The notes under the pieces are model-generated. The model saw only the letters and a program-made list of their open reading frames with translations. It was not told the origin of the DNA and did no database searches. Below are positions 1-8,600 of a stretch of 64,000 nt of DNA, in pieces. Every line of letters starts with the position of its first letter. The stretch's first letter is position 1. Both the position numbers and the translations under genes were made by a program. Source of the stretch: Meiothermus sp. (GTDB taxonomy: Bacteria; Deinococcota; Deinococci; Deinococcales; Thermaceae); NCBI RefSeq assembly GCF_026004075.1, contig NZ_BPIK01000002.1, positions 434,001 to 498,000 of the forward strand, in the 5' to 3' direction.

Positions 1-1
1 A

Positions 2-400
2 GCGCTCAATCGCATTGACCGCAAGCATCTGGACTTCGTTTTAGTAGATCCCAGCACCACCGAAGTGATGTATGCCATAGAGCTCGACGACAGCAGTCAT
101 AGTTCCGACAAACGCGTCCAACGCGACACTTTTGTGAATGCCGCTTTAGAATCAGCAGGTTTGCGCTTAATTCGTGTCCCAGCCAAGAGTGCCTACAGTC
201 TGTCAGAGGTACGAAGTATGCTGGGCTTCGAAGCAAACCCACAATCCTCCGGCACGACAGCACCTGCAACCCCAACCTGCCCTAAGTGTGCTGCCCCAAT
301 GGTCAAACGCCAGGCCAGCCGGGGTGAGCACGCAGGTAAGCTCTTCTGGGCTTGTAGTCGCTATCCAGAGTGCAGATCGATTGTATCCATCAATAATTAA
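2..400 (+). CDS. DUF2726 protein with topoisomerase-type zinc finger, 5'-truncated
   Basis: This is the C-terminal part of a larger protein; the frame is open to the window edge, so the true start lies upstream. The visible part holds a DUF2726-like nuclease-fold core (HLDFVLVD, then YAIELDDSSH, then LRLIRVPAK), resembling the D...(E/D)xD pattern of endonuclease-like folds. A C-terminal four-cysteine finger (CPKC then CSRYPEC) follows, typical of zf-C4_Topoisom. The combination is common in uncharacterised proteins thought to bind or cut nucleic acid; activity here is inference. The downstream gene is convergent. Confidence 0.75.
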   Translation, partial: ALNRIDRKHLDFVLVDPSTTEVMYAIELDDSSHSSDKRVQRDTFVNAALESAGLRLIRVPAKSAYSLSEVRSMLGFEANPQSSGTTAPATPTCPKCAAPMVKRQASRGEHAGKLFWACSRYPECRSIVSINN

Positions 401-437
401 ACGGCAGTACTGGGGACGGCTTACCCACCTAAAGCTA

Positions 438-1070
438 CTACTCCGGCAAGCCCAGTCTTTTTGCCAGCGCCTTTACAGCCTGTTGGGTGGTGGGCGGCCC
501 GTGCCCCACGTAGATCTTCTGGGCCTCGAGGCGGGCGATCTTCCCCACCGTGCGCCGGGCCTGTTGGGTGTCGTGGTTGACCATGGCCGGGGGAACCCAG
601 GGGCCTTTCGCACCTACCCGCAGCGCGTCGGCGGCCAGCAAAACCCCTTCGCGCAGCAGGCCAATCTGACCGGGGGTATGGCCGGGCAGGTGCACCACCT
701 GCCAGCCCATCACTTCCGCGCCTTCTTCAACGGGTGTCAGAGCTTCTCTGGGCACCGGCCGGGGGCTGTTGGCAATCCAGTCACCCAGCCAGGGAATGGG
801 CGGAAAAGGTGGGCGGCGCGCTTCCCCGCTAATGAAGGGGATGTCGAGCGGATGGGCGTAGATGGGCAGCCCGTAGCGCTCCCAGAGCATCCGGGCCCCG
901 CCCACATGGTCGAGGTGGTGGTGGGTGAGCAGCAGGGCCACCGGCCTGCGCCCCCCCAGGTGCCGCAGCAGCCTTTGGTTCTCCTGCGGCATGCCGGAGT
1001 CCACCAGCAATAAACCCTCCGGGGTGTCCAGCAAGTACAGGTTGGCGGTCAGCGAAAAAACTTGCATCAA
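438..1070 (-). CDS. MBL-fold metallohydrolase
   Basis: A 210-residue metallo-beta-lactamase-fold hydrolase. The first metal motif is THHHLDH, followed by HLPGHTPGQ and a DAL motif that supply the other metal ligands, so both zinc sites look intact. No signal peptide is visible. Glyoxalase-II-like or general thioester/ester hydrolase activity is possible; the substrate cannot be read from sequence. The start overlaps the end of dxs by 4 nt, so it is probably translated from the dxs message. Confidence 0.85.
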   Translation of the reverse strand: MMQVFSLTANLYLLDTPEGLLLVDSGMPQENQRLLRHLGGRRPVALLLTHHHLDHVGGARMLWERYGLPIYAHPLDIPFISGEARRPPFPPIPWLGDWIANSPRPVPREALTPVEEGAEVMGWQVVHLPGHTPGQIGLLREGVLLAADALRVGAKGPWVPPAMVNHDTQQARRTVGKIARLEAQKIYVGHGPPTTQQAVKALAKRLGLPE

Positions 1071-2932
1071 GGCTTTATTGCTTCGCCAATCGTCTGAAGC
1101 GAAACCCCCATCTCGGCCAGGGCCGCCCGGATGGCCGCAGCGTCAATGCCGGCCTCGCGGTGCATGCGGGGAATGGAGCCGTGGTCGTAGAAGACATCCG
1201 GCAGGCCCAGCACGCGGATATCGGGTTTCAGGCCCAGTTCATTGAGGGCTTCCAGTACCGCGCTGCCAAAGCCCCCCATCTTCTGGTGGTCTTCGGTGGT
1301 CACCAGCTTGTAGCCCTCGAGGGCCAGCGCTTCCAGCATCCCCTTGTCCACCGGCTTGAGGAAACGGGCGTTGATGACGCCAATCTCGGGGTGATCCTGG
1401 GCGGCCTCGAGGGCATACTTGAGGGTCTTGCCAAAGGCCAGTATATAGGCCCTGGAGCCCTCCTTCAGCACCTCCCAGCGGCCCCACTCGATCTCGGGCC
1501 AGGCCCCCTCGGGGACTTTTTCCACGTTGTCGCGGGCGTAGCGGATGGCGATGGGCCCGCCCAGCTCCAGGGCCTTCTTGAGCATGGCCCGAAGCTCCAA
1601 AGCATCCTTGGGGGCAGCAATCTGCACGTTGGGCACGGTGCGCAGGTAGGCGATATCGAAAACCCCGTTGTGGGTGGCCCCATCGCCCCCCACAATCCCG
1701 GCCCGATCCACCGCAAACACCACCGGCAGGTTCTCGATGGCGATGTCGTGGATGATCTGGTCGTAGGCCCGCTGCATAAAGGTTGAGTAAATAGCCAGCA
1801 CCGGCTTGAGGCCCCGCAGGGCCATACCCGCCGCCACCGTGGCCGCCACATCCTCGCAGATGCCGGTGTCCAGGTAGCGCTCGGGGTGGGTCTGGGAGTA
1901 CTTCACCAGCCCCGAACCCTCGCGCATGGCCGGGGTGATAACGAAAAGCCGGGGCTCCTTATGGGCCAGCTCGGTCACCGCGTCGCCGAAGGCCGCCGAC
2001 CAGGAGTAGCCCTTGCTCACCTTCTCGGGGTTCTGGGGGTTGAAGCCGGGCGGCCCGTGCCAGTAGATGGGGTCTTCCTCGGCCACCCCGTAGCCCTTGC
2101 CTTTCTGGGTCACGATGTGCAGCAGGGTGGGGCCGTCGAGTTCTTTAATCTGCTCCAGAATGTGAATCAGGCCCGGCAGGTCGTGCCCGTCCACCGGCCC
2201 CACGTAGCGGATGCCCCAGGCGTAGAAGGGGTTCTCCTGGTGCAGCATCAGCTTGGCGGCCTCCTTGGCCCGGTCTACCAGGTTGAAGAGCCGGGGCGAG
2301 ATGCCCTCCAGAACATGCTTGCCCCACTTCTGGGTGTCCTGTACCCACTTTTTGGTCTGGTACTCCTTGAAGTAGCGGTTCAGAGCCCCCACGTTCTCCG
2401 AGATGGACATCTCGTTGTCGTTGAGAACCATCAGCAGCCTGGGCTTACGCTCGCCAATCACATTGAGCGCAGCCAGGGCCATCCCGCCGGTTAGGGCCCC
2501 GTCGCCGATGATGCCCACCACGTGGTAGTTTTCGCCCAGGGTATCGCGGGCAATGGCCATGCCCAGGGCATTGGCCAGCGAAGTGGAGGCGTGGCCCACC
2601 GTAATCGCGTCGTGCTCGCTCTCCGAGACCTTGGTAAAGCCCGAGATCCCCCCTTCCTGGCGGATGGTATGGATGACTTCCTTGCGCCCGGTCAGAATCT
2701 TGTGGGCGTAGGCCTGGTGGCCCACATCGAACAACAGGCGATCCCTGGGCGAGTCGAAGACCCGGTGCAGGGCCACAATCAGCTCCACCGCCCCCAGCGA
2801 GGAGGCCAGGTGGCCGCCGTTCTGGGCGCACACCCGGATAATCTCGCTACGCAACTCCTCGGCCAGTTGCAGCAGCTCTTCTTGCGAGAGGGTTTTTAGG
2901 TCTTGCGGTTGGTTGACCTTTTGCAGAATCAC
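1067..2932 (-). CDS. dxs: 1-deoxy-D-xylulose-5-phosphate synthase
   Basis: Thiamine-diphosphate enzyme that condenses pyruvate and glyceraldehyde 3-phosphate, the first step of the MEP isoprenoid pathway. It has 621 residues, the usual Dxs length. The ThDP motif GDGALTGGM is followed by the N of AALN, and the transketolase pyrimidine domain carries [11 protein letters not shown] and [10 protein letters not shown]. The last third is the transketolase C-terminal domain ([11 protein letters not shown]). Its product feeds the polyprenyl synthase at 7532. About 130 bp upstream (2933-3061) holds no recognisable riboswitch. Confidence 0.96.
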   Translation of the reverse strand: MILQKVNQPQDLKTLSQEELLQLAEELRSEIIRVCAQNGGHLASSLGAVELIVALHRVFDSPRDRLLFDVGHQAYAHKILTGRKEVIHTIRQEGGISGFTKVSESEHDAITVGHASTSLANALGMAIARDTLGENYHVVGIIGDGALTGGMALAALNVIGERKPRLLMVLNDNEMSISENVGALNRYFKEYQTKKWVQDTQKWGKHVLEGISPRLFNLVDRAKEAAKLMLHQENPFYAWGIRYVGPVDGHDLPGLIHILEQIKELDGPTLLHIVTQKGKGYGVAEEDPIYWHGPPGFNPQNPEKVSKGYSWSAAFGDAVTELAHKEPRLFVITPAMREGSGLVKYSQTHPERYLDTGICEDVAATVAAGMALRGLKPVLAIYSTFMQRAYDQIIHDIAIENLPVVFAVDRAGIVGGDGATHNGVFDIAYLRTVPNVQIAAPKDALELRAMLKKALELGGPIAIRYARDNVEKVPEGAWPEIEWGRWEVLKEGSRAYILAFGKTLKYALEAAQDHPEIGVINARFLKPVDKGMLEALALEGYKLVTTEDHQKMGGFGSAVLEALNELGLKPDIRVLGLPDVFYDHGSIPRMHREAGIDAAAIRAALAEMGVSLQTIGEAIKP

Positions 2933-3061
2933 ATATGCCTCCCAAAACGACCCGGTGATAACCCGACTGTCGCGCGTATCCTGTTCACAACTCTAGGGGT
3001 TTGTGGGCCGCTTGCAGTACCCCAGGGAACAAAGGGCCGTGCCCGTTGGTTGGCGATTGGT

Positions 3062-3742
3062 CTATTTGAAGTTGCGGTCAATCAGCGAAAGCCCACCCTG
3101 GTCGCTGAAGTTCACCGAGCTGTAGATCTCGCCCACCCCAGGGTAAAACCAGATCTCGAAGCCCTCCCGCAGGCTGGGGTTTCGGGGGTCGCGCACCTCC
3201 CAGGCGATGCGGAACACCTCGAAGCTGCCCGCCGGTACGGTCACGTTGGACTTGCCCAGCACCGTGTAGGTGTAGTCCAGCACCCGGTCGCTCACCCGGG
3301 TCACGTTGTTGCCGGTGCGCAGCTCGATGACCTCGCGGGTCTGGCCGCCCCAGCGCGCCCCTGCCACCAGGCTGGCCTGGGGCGGGTATTCCTGGATGGG
3401 GGGGGTGTAGCGGGTCACCTGGAGCCGGTCGAAGTCTTCCATGCCCAGGAGCCGCACCCCGCTGGCGTCCACCTGGCGGTAGTAGGAGCGCTCGAGGCCC
3501 CGTCCGCTCAGGCGGTAGCGGATGGCCGGCTGGCCCTCAAAGGTGGTGGGGCCCAGCACCGATAAACGCACCGGCGGGTCGCCCAGGGAAGCCCGGGGCG
3601 GGAGGTAGACCCAGTCCAGCCCCGGCTGGGAAGGGTAAAAACCCACCGGGCCCTGAATGAGGGCGGTATTGGTCTGGGGTTCGGTGGCGCGGGGTGCACA
3701 GGCCCCCAGCAGCAGCAGTAGTAGCAGGGCAATTCGTCGCAT
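3062..3742 (-). CDS. Putative lipoprotein of unknown function
   Basis: A 226-residue protein with an N-terminal hydrophobic stretch (MRRIALLLLLLLGAC) ending in a lipobox LGAC, so it is probably a lipoprotein anchored on the outside of the cytoplasmic membrane. The mature part is beta-rich with a GSFEVFRIAWEV segment, similar in feel to DUF3108/YiaD-like periplasmic proteins, but I do not recognise a defined family. The gene at 3752 lies directly upstream on the same strand. Confidence 0.7.
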   Translation of the reverse strand: MRRIALLLLLLLGACAPRATEPQTNTALIQGPVGFYPSQPGLDWVYLPPRASLGDPPVRLSVLGPTTFEGQPAIRYRLSGRGLERSYYRQVDASGVRLLGMEDFDRLQVTRYTPPIQEYPPQASLVAGARWGGQTREVIELRTGNNVTRVSDRVLDYTYTVLGKSNVTVPAGSFEVFRIAWEVRDPRNPSLREGFEIWFYPGVGEIYSSVNFSDQGGLSLIDRNFK

Positions 3743-3751
3743 CGCCCCAAT

Positions 3752-4225
3752 TTACCCTCGGGTGGGGTGGGGTGGATGTAAAACCTCGCGCAATTCGATT
3801 AAGAGCTGCGGCAGCTCGGCCAGGGCCGGGGGCTCTTCGGAACCCGAGACCAGCAACAGCTCGGCCCCCAGGCGCTCGAGGTACTCCACACCCCGCTCAA
3901 AGCCCCGCATAAGCTCGTGGTGGCGCACCAGCAGGCGGTCGCGGGTGGGGCCTTCGGTGCTGGGCTTGGCTAAAAAACGCTCGAGCTCAGCCAGTTGCGG
4001 CAGCAGCTTACGCAGGTCTCGCCCGTACTGCTGGGCCGGTTTGAGCGCATCGTGCAGATGGGGCAGCCGCCCCCCCAGCCGCCCAATCTCGGCCAGGGCG
4101 GCCTCCAGCCGGTGGGCCTGCTCTTCTTGCGCGGGTGGCAGGTTCCGGCTGGCCCCAAACACCCAGACCAAAAGCCCCACCGCCAGCAACAAGAGCATCA
4201 GCTCCAACAGGGCAATACCGGCCAT
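3752..4225 (-). CDS. Small membrane-anchored coiled-coil protein, unknown
   Basis: 157 residues: one N-terminal transmembrane helix (about residues 4-24, LLELMLLLLAVGLLVWVFGA), then a mainly helical Glu/Arg/Leu-rich cytoplasmic or periplasmic part with heptad-like spacing. No family was recognised. It lies 9 bp upstream of the lipoprotein gene, so the two may be co-transcribed. The divergent gene at 4251 starts only 25 bp away, so the two promoters must overlap. Confidence 0.6.
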   Translation of the reverse strand: MAGIALLELMLLLLAVGLLVWVFGASRNLPPAQEEQAHRLEAALAEIGRLGGRLPHLHDALKPAQQYGRDLRKLLPQLAELERFLAKPSTEGPTRDRLLVRHHELMRGFERGVEYLERLGAELLLVSGSEEPPALAELPQLLIELREVLHPPHPTRG

Positions 4226-4250
4226 GTTGCCTTAAGGATACGCTATAGGT

Positions 4251-5009
4251 ATGCCCTGGCAGTACGTACCCCTGCTGCACCACCTGGAGGAGCTCTATCG
4301 GAAGCCTCGAGACCCCACGCGCTTCCGGGCCTATCTAGCCAAGGTATTGAACGCCCAGGGCGACGACGTGGAGCTGGTGCCCCTGATTGCCGCCAACCCC
4401 ATGGCCAAAGAACACGCACTGGCCTATGTGCAGGAACTGCTGGCCTTGCAGGCCGAGGCCCTGGCCCAGTCTGCGATGGAGGAGGCCGCCCAGCAGCTAC
4501 CCGCAGTTCAGGCCCAGCTCAAGGTTTCGCTCACGGTGCTGGACGATGCCAGGGGCGGCTGGACCCACCGCTACACCACCCAAAAAGGGTTATGGGGGCT
4601 GAGCGAGCGGGAGCTGGCCCTCGCCCACCGCTACGGCTGGGTCTCAATTCCTTGCTGGACTTCCGAGAAGCCCTCCCCCGAGTACATCCGCCAGCAGACC
4701 CGGCTGCACCTCTATCAAGCAGCTTGGTCGTACCACCAGGCGATACCGAAAACGCTACGAGAAATCCTGGTCTACGAGGGCCAGGCCCTGCGGTTTGCCG
4801 GTGCGGTGCAGTGGCTCGACGACGAGGAGCTGGCCTACACGCGGGCGGTGCTCGAGCCCCACCTCGACAGCACCCACTACCCCACCCTGCTGGTAGCCCT
4901 CGAGGGCGACCCCGCCGCTCAGGCCCTGGGCTACCCGCCGCTGGGACTCTCACCCAAAGCCGGTCTTGCTTTAGCTTTAGCCGAAGCCACCACCCACAAC
5001 TCTAGCTAG
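4251..5009 (+). CDS. Conserved hypothetical protein
   Basis: 252 residues, soluble, mainly helical, with no signal peptide or known motif. The N-terminal half is leucine-rich and hydrophilic (YRKPRDPTRFRAYLAKVL); the middle contains an aromatic-rich segment (THRYTTQKGLWGLSERE). Base composition and the codon pattern CTCGAG match the neighbours, which supports a real gene. The ATG follows a probable -10 (ATACGCTATAGGT region) closely, so the message may be nearly leaderless. Function unknown. Confidence 0.6.
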   Translation: MPWQYVPLLHHLEELYRKPRDPTRFRAYLAKVLNAQGDDVELVPLIAANPMAKEHALAYVQELLALQAEALAQSAMEEAAQQLPAVQAQLKVSLTVLDDARGGWTHRYTTQKGLWGLSERELALAHRYGWVSIPCWTSEKPSPEYIRQQTRLHLYQAAWSYHQAIPKTLREILVYEGQALRFAGAVQWLDDEELAYTRAVLEPHLDSTHYPTLLVALEGDPAAQALGYPPLGLSPKAGLALALAEATTHNSS

Positions 5010-5021
5010 TCCAAAAGCAAT

Positions 5022-5044
5022 AACCCCCGATTTGCTCGGGGGTT
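5022..5044. terminator. Bidirectional intrinsic terminator
   Basis: Perfect 9-bp stem (AACCCCCGA / TCGGGGGTT) with a 5-nt loop, in the gap between the convergent genes ending at 5009 (+) and 5087 (-). A T-rich tail (ATTGCTTTT) follows it on the minus strand; the plus-strand tail is less T-rich. Confidence 0.75.
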
Positions 5045-5086
5045 CTGCCTGCTTTCAACTATCCGCAATCAATGCTGTAACGCGCC

Positions 5087-5749
5087 CTACGCCATCCCCA
5101 GCTCGCGCTTGAGGCGGGCCAGGTCGTCTTCAACGGCCTTGTTGCTGCCCAGGCTTTCCAGCTCCTTCTCCACGTCGCTTTTGTCCAGCTCCGAAAGGGC
5201 CGCGTGCTTGTCCTCCATGGCCTCGATGCGGCGCTCCATGTCCTCGAAGGCCTCCACCGCGCTGTGGGCGTCTACCTTGGACTCGAACCTGCGCACCGTC
5301 TCGGCGGCCTCCACGCCCTTCTTGCGGGCAATGAGCAGGGCTTTCTTGGCCTCGGACTCCTGAATTTTGCCTTCCAGGGCCTTGAGCTGGGTGGTGAGCT
5401 GGTTGACCAGGGACTGTTGCTGGGCCACCTGCTGGGCAAAGCCATCGGCCAGGGCCTGAGCCTGCTGTTTGCGCTTGAGAGCCTCGCGGGCCAGGTCTTC
5501 GCGCTCGCCCTTGAGGGCCTCGGCGGCTTTTTGCTCCCAGGCCCGCGCCTGCTCGGCGTAGCTTTGCTGCTCGCGCTCGAGCTTCTTCAGCTCGGCCATG
5601 GCCTCGGCCACCTCCATCCGGGCCTCGCGCAGCGTGGAGCGCATATCCTCCAGGGCCTGCTCGATGATTTTTTCCGGGTCTTCGGCCCGTTTAATCAGAT
5701 CGTTGATATTGGCCCGAATCAGGCGGGAAAGGCGGTCGAGAATACCCAT
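5087..5749 (-). CDS. pspA: PspA/IM30 (Vipp1) family membrane-stress protein
   Basis: 220-residue ESCRT-III-like coiled-coil protein that binds stressed membranes. The N-terminus MGILDRLSRLIRANINDLI is the amphipathic helix and first segment of the family; the rest is an uninterrupted helical hairpin rich in Ala, Glu, Gln and Lys. The open frame extends 21 codons further upstream, but ATG 5749 is chosen because the family begins MGI(L/F) and an AGGAGG Shine-Dalgarno lies 7-12 nt before it. No pspBC or pspF partner is visible nearby. Confidence 0.92.
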   Translation of the reverse strand: MGILDRLSRLIRANINDLIKRAEDPEKIIEQALEDMRSTLREARMEVAEAMAELKKLEREQQSYAEQARAWEQKAAEALKGEREDLAREALKRKQQAQALADGFAQQVAQQQSLVNQLTTQLKALEGKIQESEAKKALLIARKKGVEAAETVRRFESKVDAHSAVEAFEDMERRIEAMEDKHAALSELDKSDVEKELESLGSNKAVEDDLARLKRELGMA

Positions 5750-5851
5750 AGTTGTTCCTCCTGCAACCCAGTGTAGCGCACCCCCACCCCCCTCACAACC
5801 TCCGCCGCGCACAAAGCCGGGTTTTGCCGGACAAACGCCCCAAACGGCGCT

Positions 5852-6145
5852 TCACCACTCGGGGTCGTCTTTTTTTGTTGGCCGTATTTCAAACTCGCCC
5901 TCGAGCGGGTTGTACACCGGCTCCCAGTCCCTCTTGCCCGGCGAAAAGGTCTCCTGGTGCGGGTTGTATTTCGGCGGCGCAGGAATAGCCGAAAACTCGC
6001 CGTTGGTTGGCAGATACGAGAACCCGTTGCCCGCTGGGGCAAACTCGTGGCGGTTTTGGAAGGGGTTGTACCGCAAAACCCAGTCTTCTGGAACCATCTC
6101 GAATTTATTTGTGTAGGGGTTGTACTTCTGAACCAACTTTGCCAT
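5852..6145 (-). CDS. Small YNP-repeat protein
   Basis: 97 residues built from about four imperfect copies of a unit starting YNP and followed by an aromatic/acidic pair: YNPYTNKFEMVP (residue 8), YNPFQNRHEFAP (26), YNPHQETFSPG (60) and YNPLEGEFEIRP (80). A fifth, divergent unit (YLPTNGEFSAIP) sits between them. No signal peptide or cysteine. Such short aromatic repeats may form stacked beta-hairpins. Function unknown. It lies between pspA and the CRISPR array. Confidence 0.65.
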   Translation of the reverse strand: MAKLVQKYNPYTNKFEMVPEDWVLRYNPFQNRHEFAPAGNGFSYLPTNGEFSAIPAPPKYNPHQETFSPGKRDWEPVYNPLEGEFEIRPTKKDDPEW

Positions 6146-6240
6146 CTTTAAAGCTTACTCCACTCATAAGATGCTTTTTGGTCACAACAGCCAGCCCCCA
6201 GACGGCCGCCAAGCTTTCCAGGGCAGCCGTTTAGGGGGTG

Positions 6241-7119
6241 ACTCCAATCCCCTTACGGGGCTTTTACTATCGCCAAGCGCCAGTACCTCCAAGAGGGGGA
6301 TGAGGATAGTTTCAATCCCCTTACGGGGCTTTTTGTTTGCAACGCAAGCGCCGGTACACGTGGGGGCTTTCGTCCACGTCACGTTTCAATCCCCTTACGG
6401 GGCTTTTTGTTTGCAACCCGGTTATCCCGGCTTGTTCTGTCCAGCGCACTGGCTTCAAGTTTCAATCCCCTTACGGGGCTTTTTGTTTGCAACCCCAGCG
6501 CCCACACCGCATACTGACTGGCCTCGCCAGTCAGTAGTTTCAATCCCCTTACGGGGCTTTTTGTTTGCAACGAGCGCCCTGCCACCGTCCGGCGCTACAA
6601 GCGGGCTGCCCACGTTTCAATCCCCTTACGGGGCTTTTTGTTTGCAACTGCAGGTTAGGGTCGGAAGAGGACATGCGCCCCGAAACTGTGGTTTCAATCC
6701 CCTTACGGGGCTTTTTGTTTGCAACTGCCGGGCGGCAAACACGAGGAACAAGACCGGTTGTTGGAGGTGGTTTCAATCCCCTTACGGGGCTTTTTGTTTG
6801 CAACGGGAAGATGTACCCAATGTCGCCGTCATAATCAGCACCGGGTTTCAATCCCCTTACGGGGCTTTTTGTTTGCAACCCCAGTCACCGTGGCCCACTT
6901 CTGCAAGCGCTCGGCGTCGTCGTTTCAATCCCCTTACGGGGCTTTTTGTTTGCAACTGAACCCGTTAGAGCGAACCATCGACACTATGAGCCGGCTCAGT
7001 TCGTTTCAATCCCCTTACGGGGCTTTTTGTTTGCAACTCACATGGTCCGAGGGTGCTGGTGCACAAGCCTCTGAGGCTTTGGGTGTTTCAATCCCCTTAC
7101 GGGGCTTTTTGTTTGCAAC
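6241..7119 (-). CRISPR. CRISPR array, 12 repeats and 11 spacers
   Basis: Eleven identical 35-nt repeats start at 6309, 6383, 6459, 6537, 6614, 6691, 6770, 6845, 6922, 7003 and 7085; on the plus strand each begins GTTTCAATCCCCTTACGGGG and ends TTTGCAAC. A twelfth copy at 6241-6275 is degenerate at both ends. Spacers are 33-47 nt, mostly 39-44. Read on the minus strand the repeat ends ATTGAAAC, the usual 8-nt crRNA 5' handle. The degenerate copy then sits at the distal end and the AT-rich leader at 7120 onward, so transcription should run leftward. The CCCC/GGGG arms give a small hairpin. No cas gene lies in the window; the effector must act in trans. Confidence 0.97.
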
Positions 7120-7420
7120 AGCATACCCCGTTAAACGCCGTGCTGTACAGGGGTGCTGGAGGGGGTATTTATGAGAAAATGGAGTTATCCACAGCCCCCC
7201 TGTGGATAACTGGGGTAAAAAGTGCGTTTTTTGCGATGAGGGCTTACTTTCCCACACTTTTAGATTTTTTGTGGCGTGGGTTTGCCTTTTTCATCGCAAA
7301 AACTGGCTTTCAAAGTGCGCTGTCGAATTGCTCGACAACAGCATTATAGCATTTTGCGCAAAACATAATGGGTTATTTGGTGAAAGTGTTTCCATGCTGT
7401 GCTGGACTGGCTTCAGGCTA
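7120..7420 (-). promoter_or_regulatory. CRISPR leader / structured AT-rich intergenic region
   Basis: This stretch has no credible gene and is richer in A+T than its surroundings. It holds several inverted repeats: the DnaA-box hairpin (separate entry), TTTTTGCGATGA 7228-7239 with TCATCGCAAAAA 7291-7302, TGTCGA 7321-7326 with TCGACA 7332-7337, and CATTAT 7342 with ATAATG 7365 around the palindrome TTTTGCGCAAAA 7352-7363. Its position next to the non-degenerate end of the array and its composition fit a CRISPR leader. 7420-7531 is G-rich and shows nothing clear. Confidence 0.6.
7183..7211. repeat. Perfect dyad of two DnaA boxes in the CRISPR leader
   Basis: AGTTATCCACAG and CTGTGGATAACT form a perfect 12-bp stem around a CCCCC loop. 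Each arm contains a consensus DnaA box (TTATCCACA 7185-7193; TGTGGATAA 7201-7209). It could be a DnaA target, a cruciform or a terminator; function is inference. Confidence 0.7.
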
Positions 7421-7531
7421 GGTTTAGTGTGGGGTGGGGTGCGATCGCGCAGGCATTTTTGGCGGGTTGGGCGGGGTTTACGCTCGTTGTAACGGGTGTC
7501 GGGCGGGGGCGGGTGGGGGTAGTATTTGGGC

Positions 7532-8542
7532 ATGGTTGCCGATCTTTCTCCGGCCCAGGTGCGGGCGGCCATCCAGCAATACCTGCTGGACGCGCTGCCC
7601 AAGCCCGAGGCGGCTACCCGCCTCGAGCTGGCCCAGTTTGCCCGGATGCTGCGCGACTACCCCGAGCGCGGCGGCAAAATGCTGCGGGGTACGCTGCTGG
7701 TGTACACCGGGCTGGCCTACGGGGCTTCGCTGGCGGGGGTGCTGCCGGTTGCGGCGGCGCTCGAGCTTTTCCAGAACTGGGCCCTGATTCACGACGACAT
7801 CGAGGACGCCTCCGACGAACGGCGCGGCAAACCGGCTTTGCACAAGCTGTACGGGGTGCCGCTGGCCCTCAATGCCGGTGACGCGCTGCATGCCCGGCAG
7901 TGGGCCCTGCTGGTGGAGGCGGGGGCTTCCCGGGCGGTGCTGCTCGAGTTCGTGCACATGGTGGAGCAAACCGCCCAGGGGCAGCATCTGGAGATGAGCT
8001 GGATGGAGGGGCAGCGCTTCGACCTAGGCGAGCCGGACTACCTGGAGATGGTGGGCCAGAAGGCTGCCTACTACACCGCGGTGGCCCCGCTGCGGCTGGG
8101 GGCGCTGGCCGCCGGGGCAGAGCCGCCCGCCGCCTTCAGCGAGGCCGGGATGAAGCTCGGCATCGGGTTTCAGATTGTGGACGACGTGCTCAACCTGATG
8201 GGCGACCCCGCCAAGTACGGCAAGGAAATTGCCGGCGACCTGTGGGAGGGCAAGCGCACCCTTATTTTGCTGCGCTTTTTGCAGCAGGCCAGCCCCGAGG
8301 AACGCCGCCGGGCCGAGGCCCTGCTGCGCATTCCCAGGGAGCAAAAGCCGGCCCCGGAGGTGCAGTGGCTGCACCAGCGGCTGTTGCAGTCGGGGGCGGT
8401 GGCCCATGCCCAGCAGGTGGCCGAGCGGCTGCTGGCCGAGGGGCTGGAGGCGCTCGAGCCGGTGCTGCGCGGGGCCCCACGGGGTGCTTATGGGGCGCTG
8501 GTGCTGGAAATCCTGCAAAGCCTGGTGCGGCGGGAGGCGTAA
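7532..8542 (+). CDS. Polyprenyl (farnesyl/geranylgeranyl) diphosphate synthase
   Basis: About 336-residue trans-isoprenyl diphosphate synthase. The first Asp-rich motif is HDDIED with downstream RRGKPALH; the second is FQIVDDVLNLMGD followed by KYGKEIAGDLWEGK. These bind the diphosphates of IPP and the allylic substrate through magnesium. ATG 7532 is preferred over an in-frame TTG two codons upstream. Chain length cannot be fixed by eye. It would consume IPP made by the MEP pathway that Dxs starts, for menaquinone or carotenoid synthesis. Confidence 0.93.
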   Translation: MVADLSPAQVRAAIQQYLLDALPKPEAATRLELAQFARMLRDYPERGGKMLRGTLLVYTGLAYGASLAGVLPVAAALELFQNWALIHDDIEDASDERRGKPALHKLYGVPLALNAGDALHARQWALLVEAGASRAVLLEFVHMVEQTAQGQHLEMSWMEGQRFDLGEPDYLEMVGQKAAYYTAVAPLRLGALAAGAEPPAAFSEAGMKLGIGFQIVDDVLNLMGDPAKYGKEIAGDLWEGKRTLILLRFLQQASPEERRRAEALLRIPREQKPAPEVQWLHQRLLQSGAVAHAQQVAERLLAEGLEALEPVLRGAPRGAYGALVLEILQSLVRREA

Positions 8543-8567
8543 GCCCGCCCATAGTAATCCAGTCCAG

Positions 8568-8593
8568 GTTTACTAGCGCTATAAAAAGTAAAC
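8568..8593. promoter_or_regulatory. Operator-like inverted repeat before the flavin oxidoreductase
   Basis: Perfect 7-bp arms GTTTACT (8568-8574) and AGTAAAC (8587-8593) separated by 12 bp. The spacer carries a TATAAA -10-like element at 8580-8585, and the ATG of the next gene is 8 bp beyond the right arm. A repressor dimer here would block the promoter. No adjacent regulator gene is seen. Confidence 0.5.
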
Positions 8594-8600
8594 TGCAAGC

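Noticed and set aside
6171-7174. Long open frames across the CRISPR array giving repeated SIPLRGFLFAT or QSPYGAFCLQ peptides
   Set aside because: The peptide repeats are only the translated DNA repeat; spacer lengths vary and no ribosome-binding site or homology exists.
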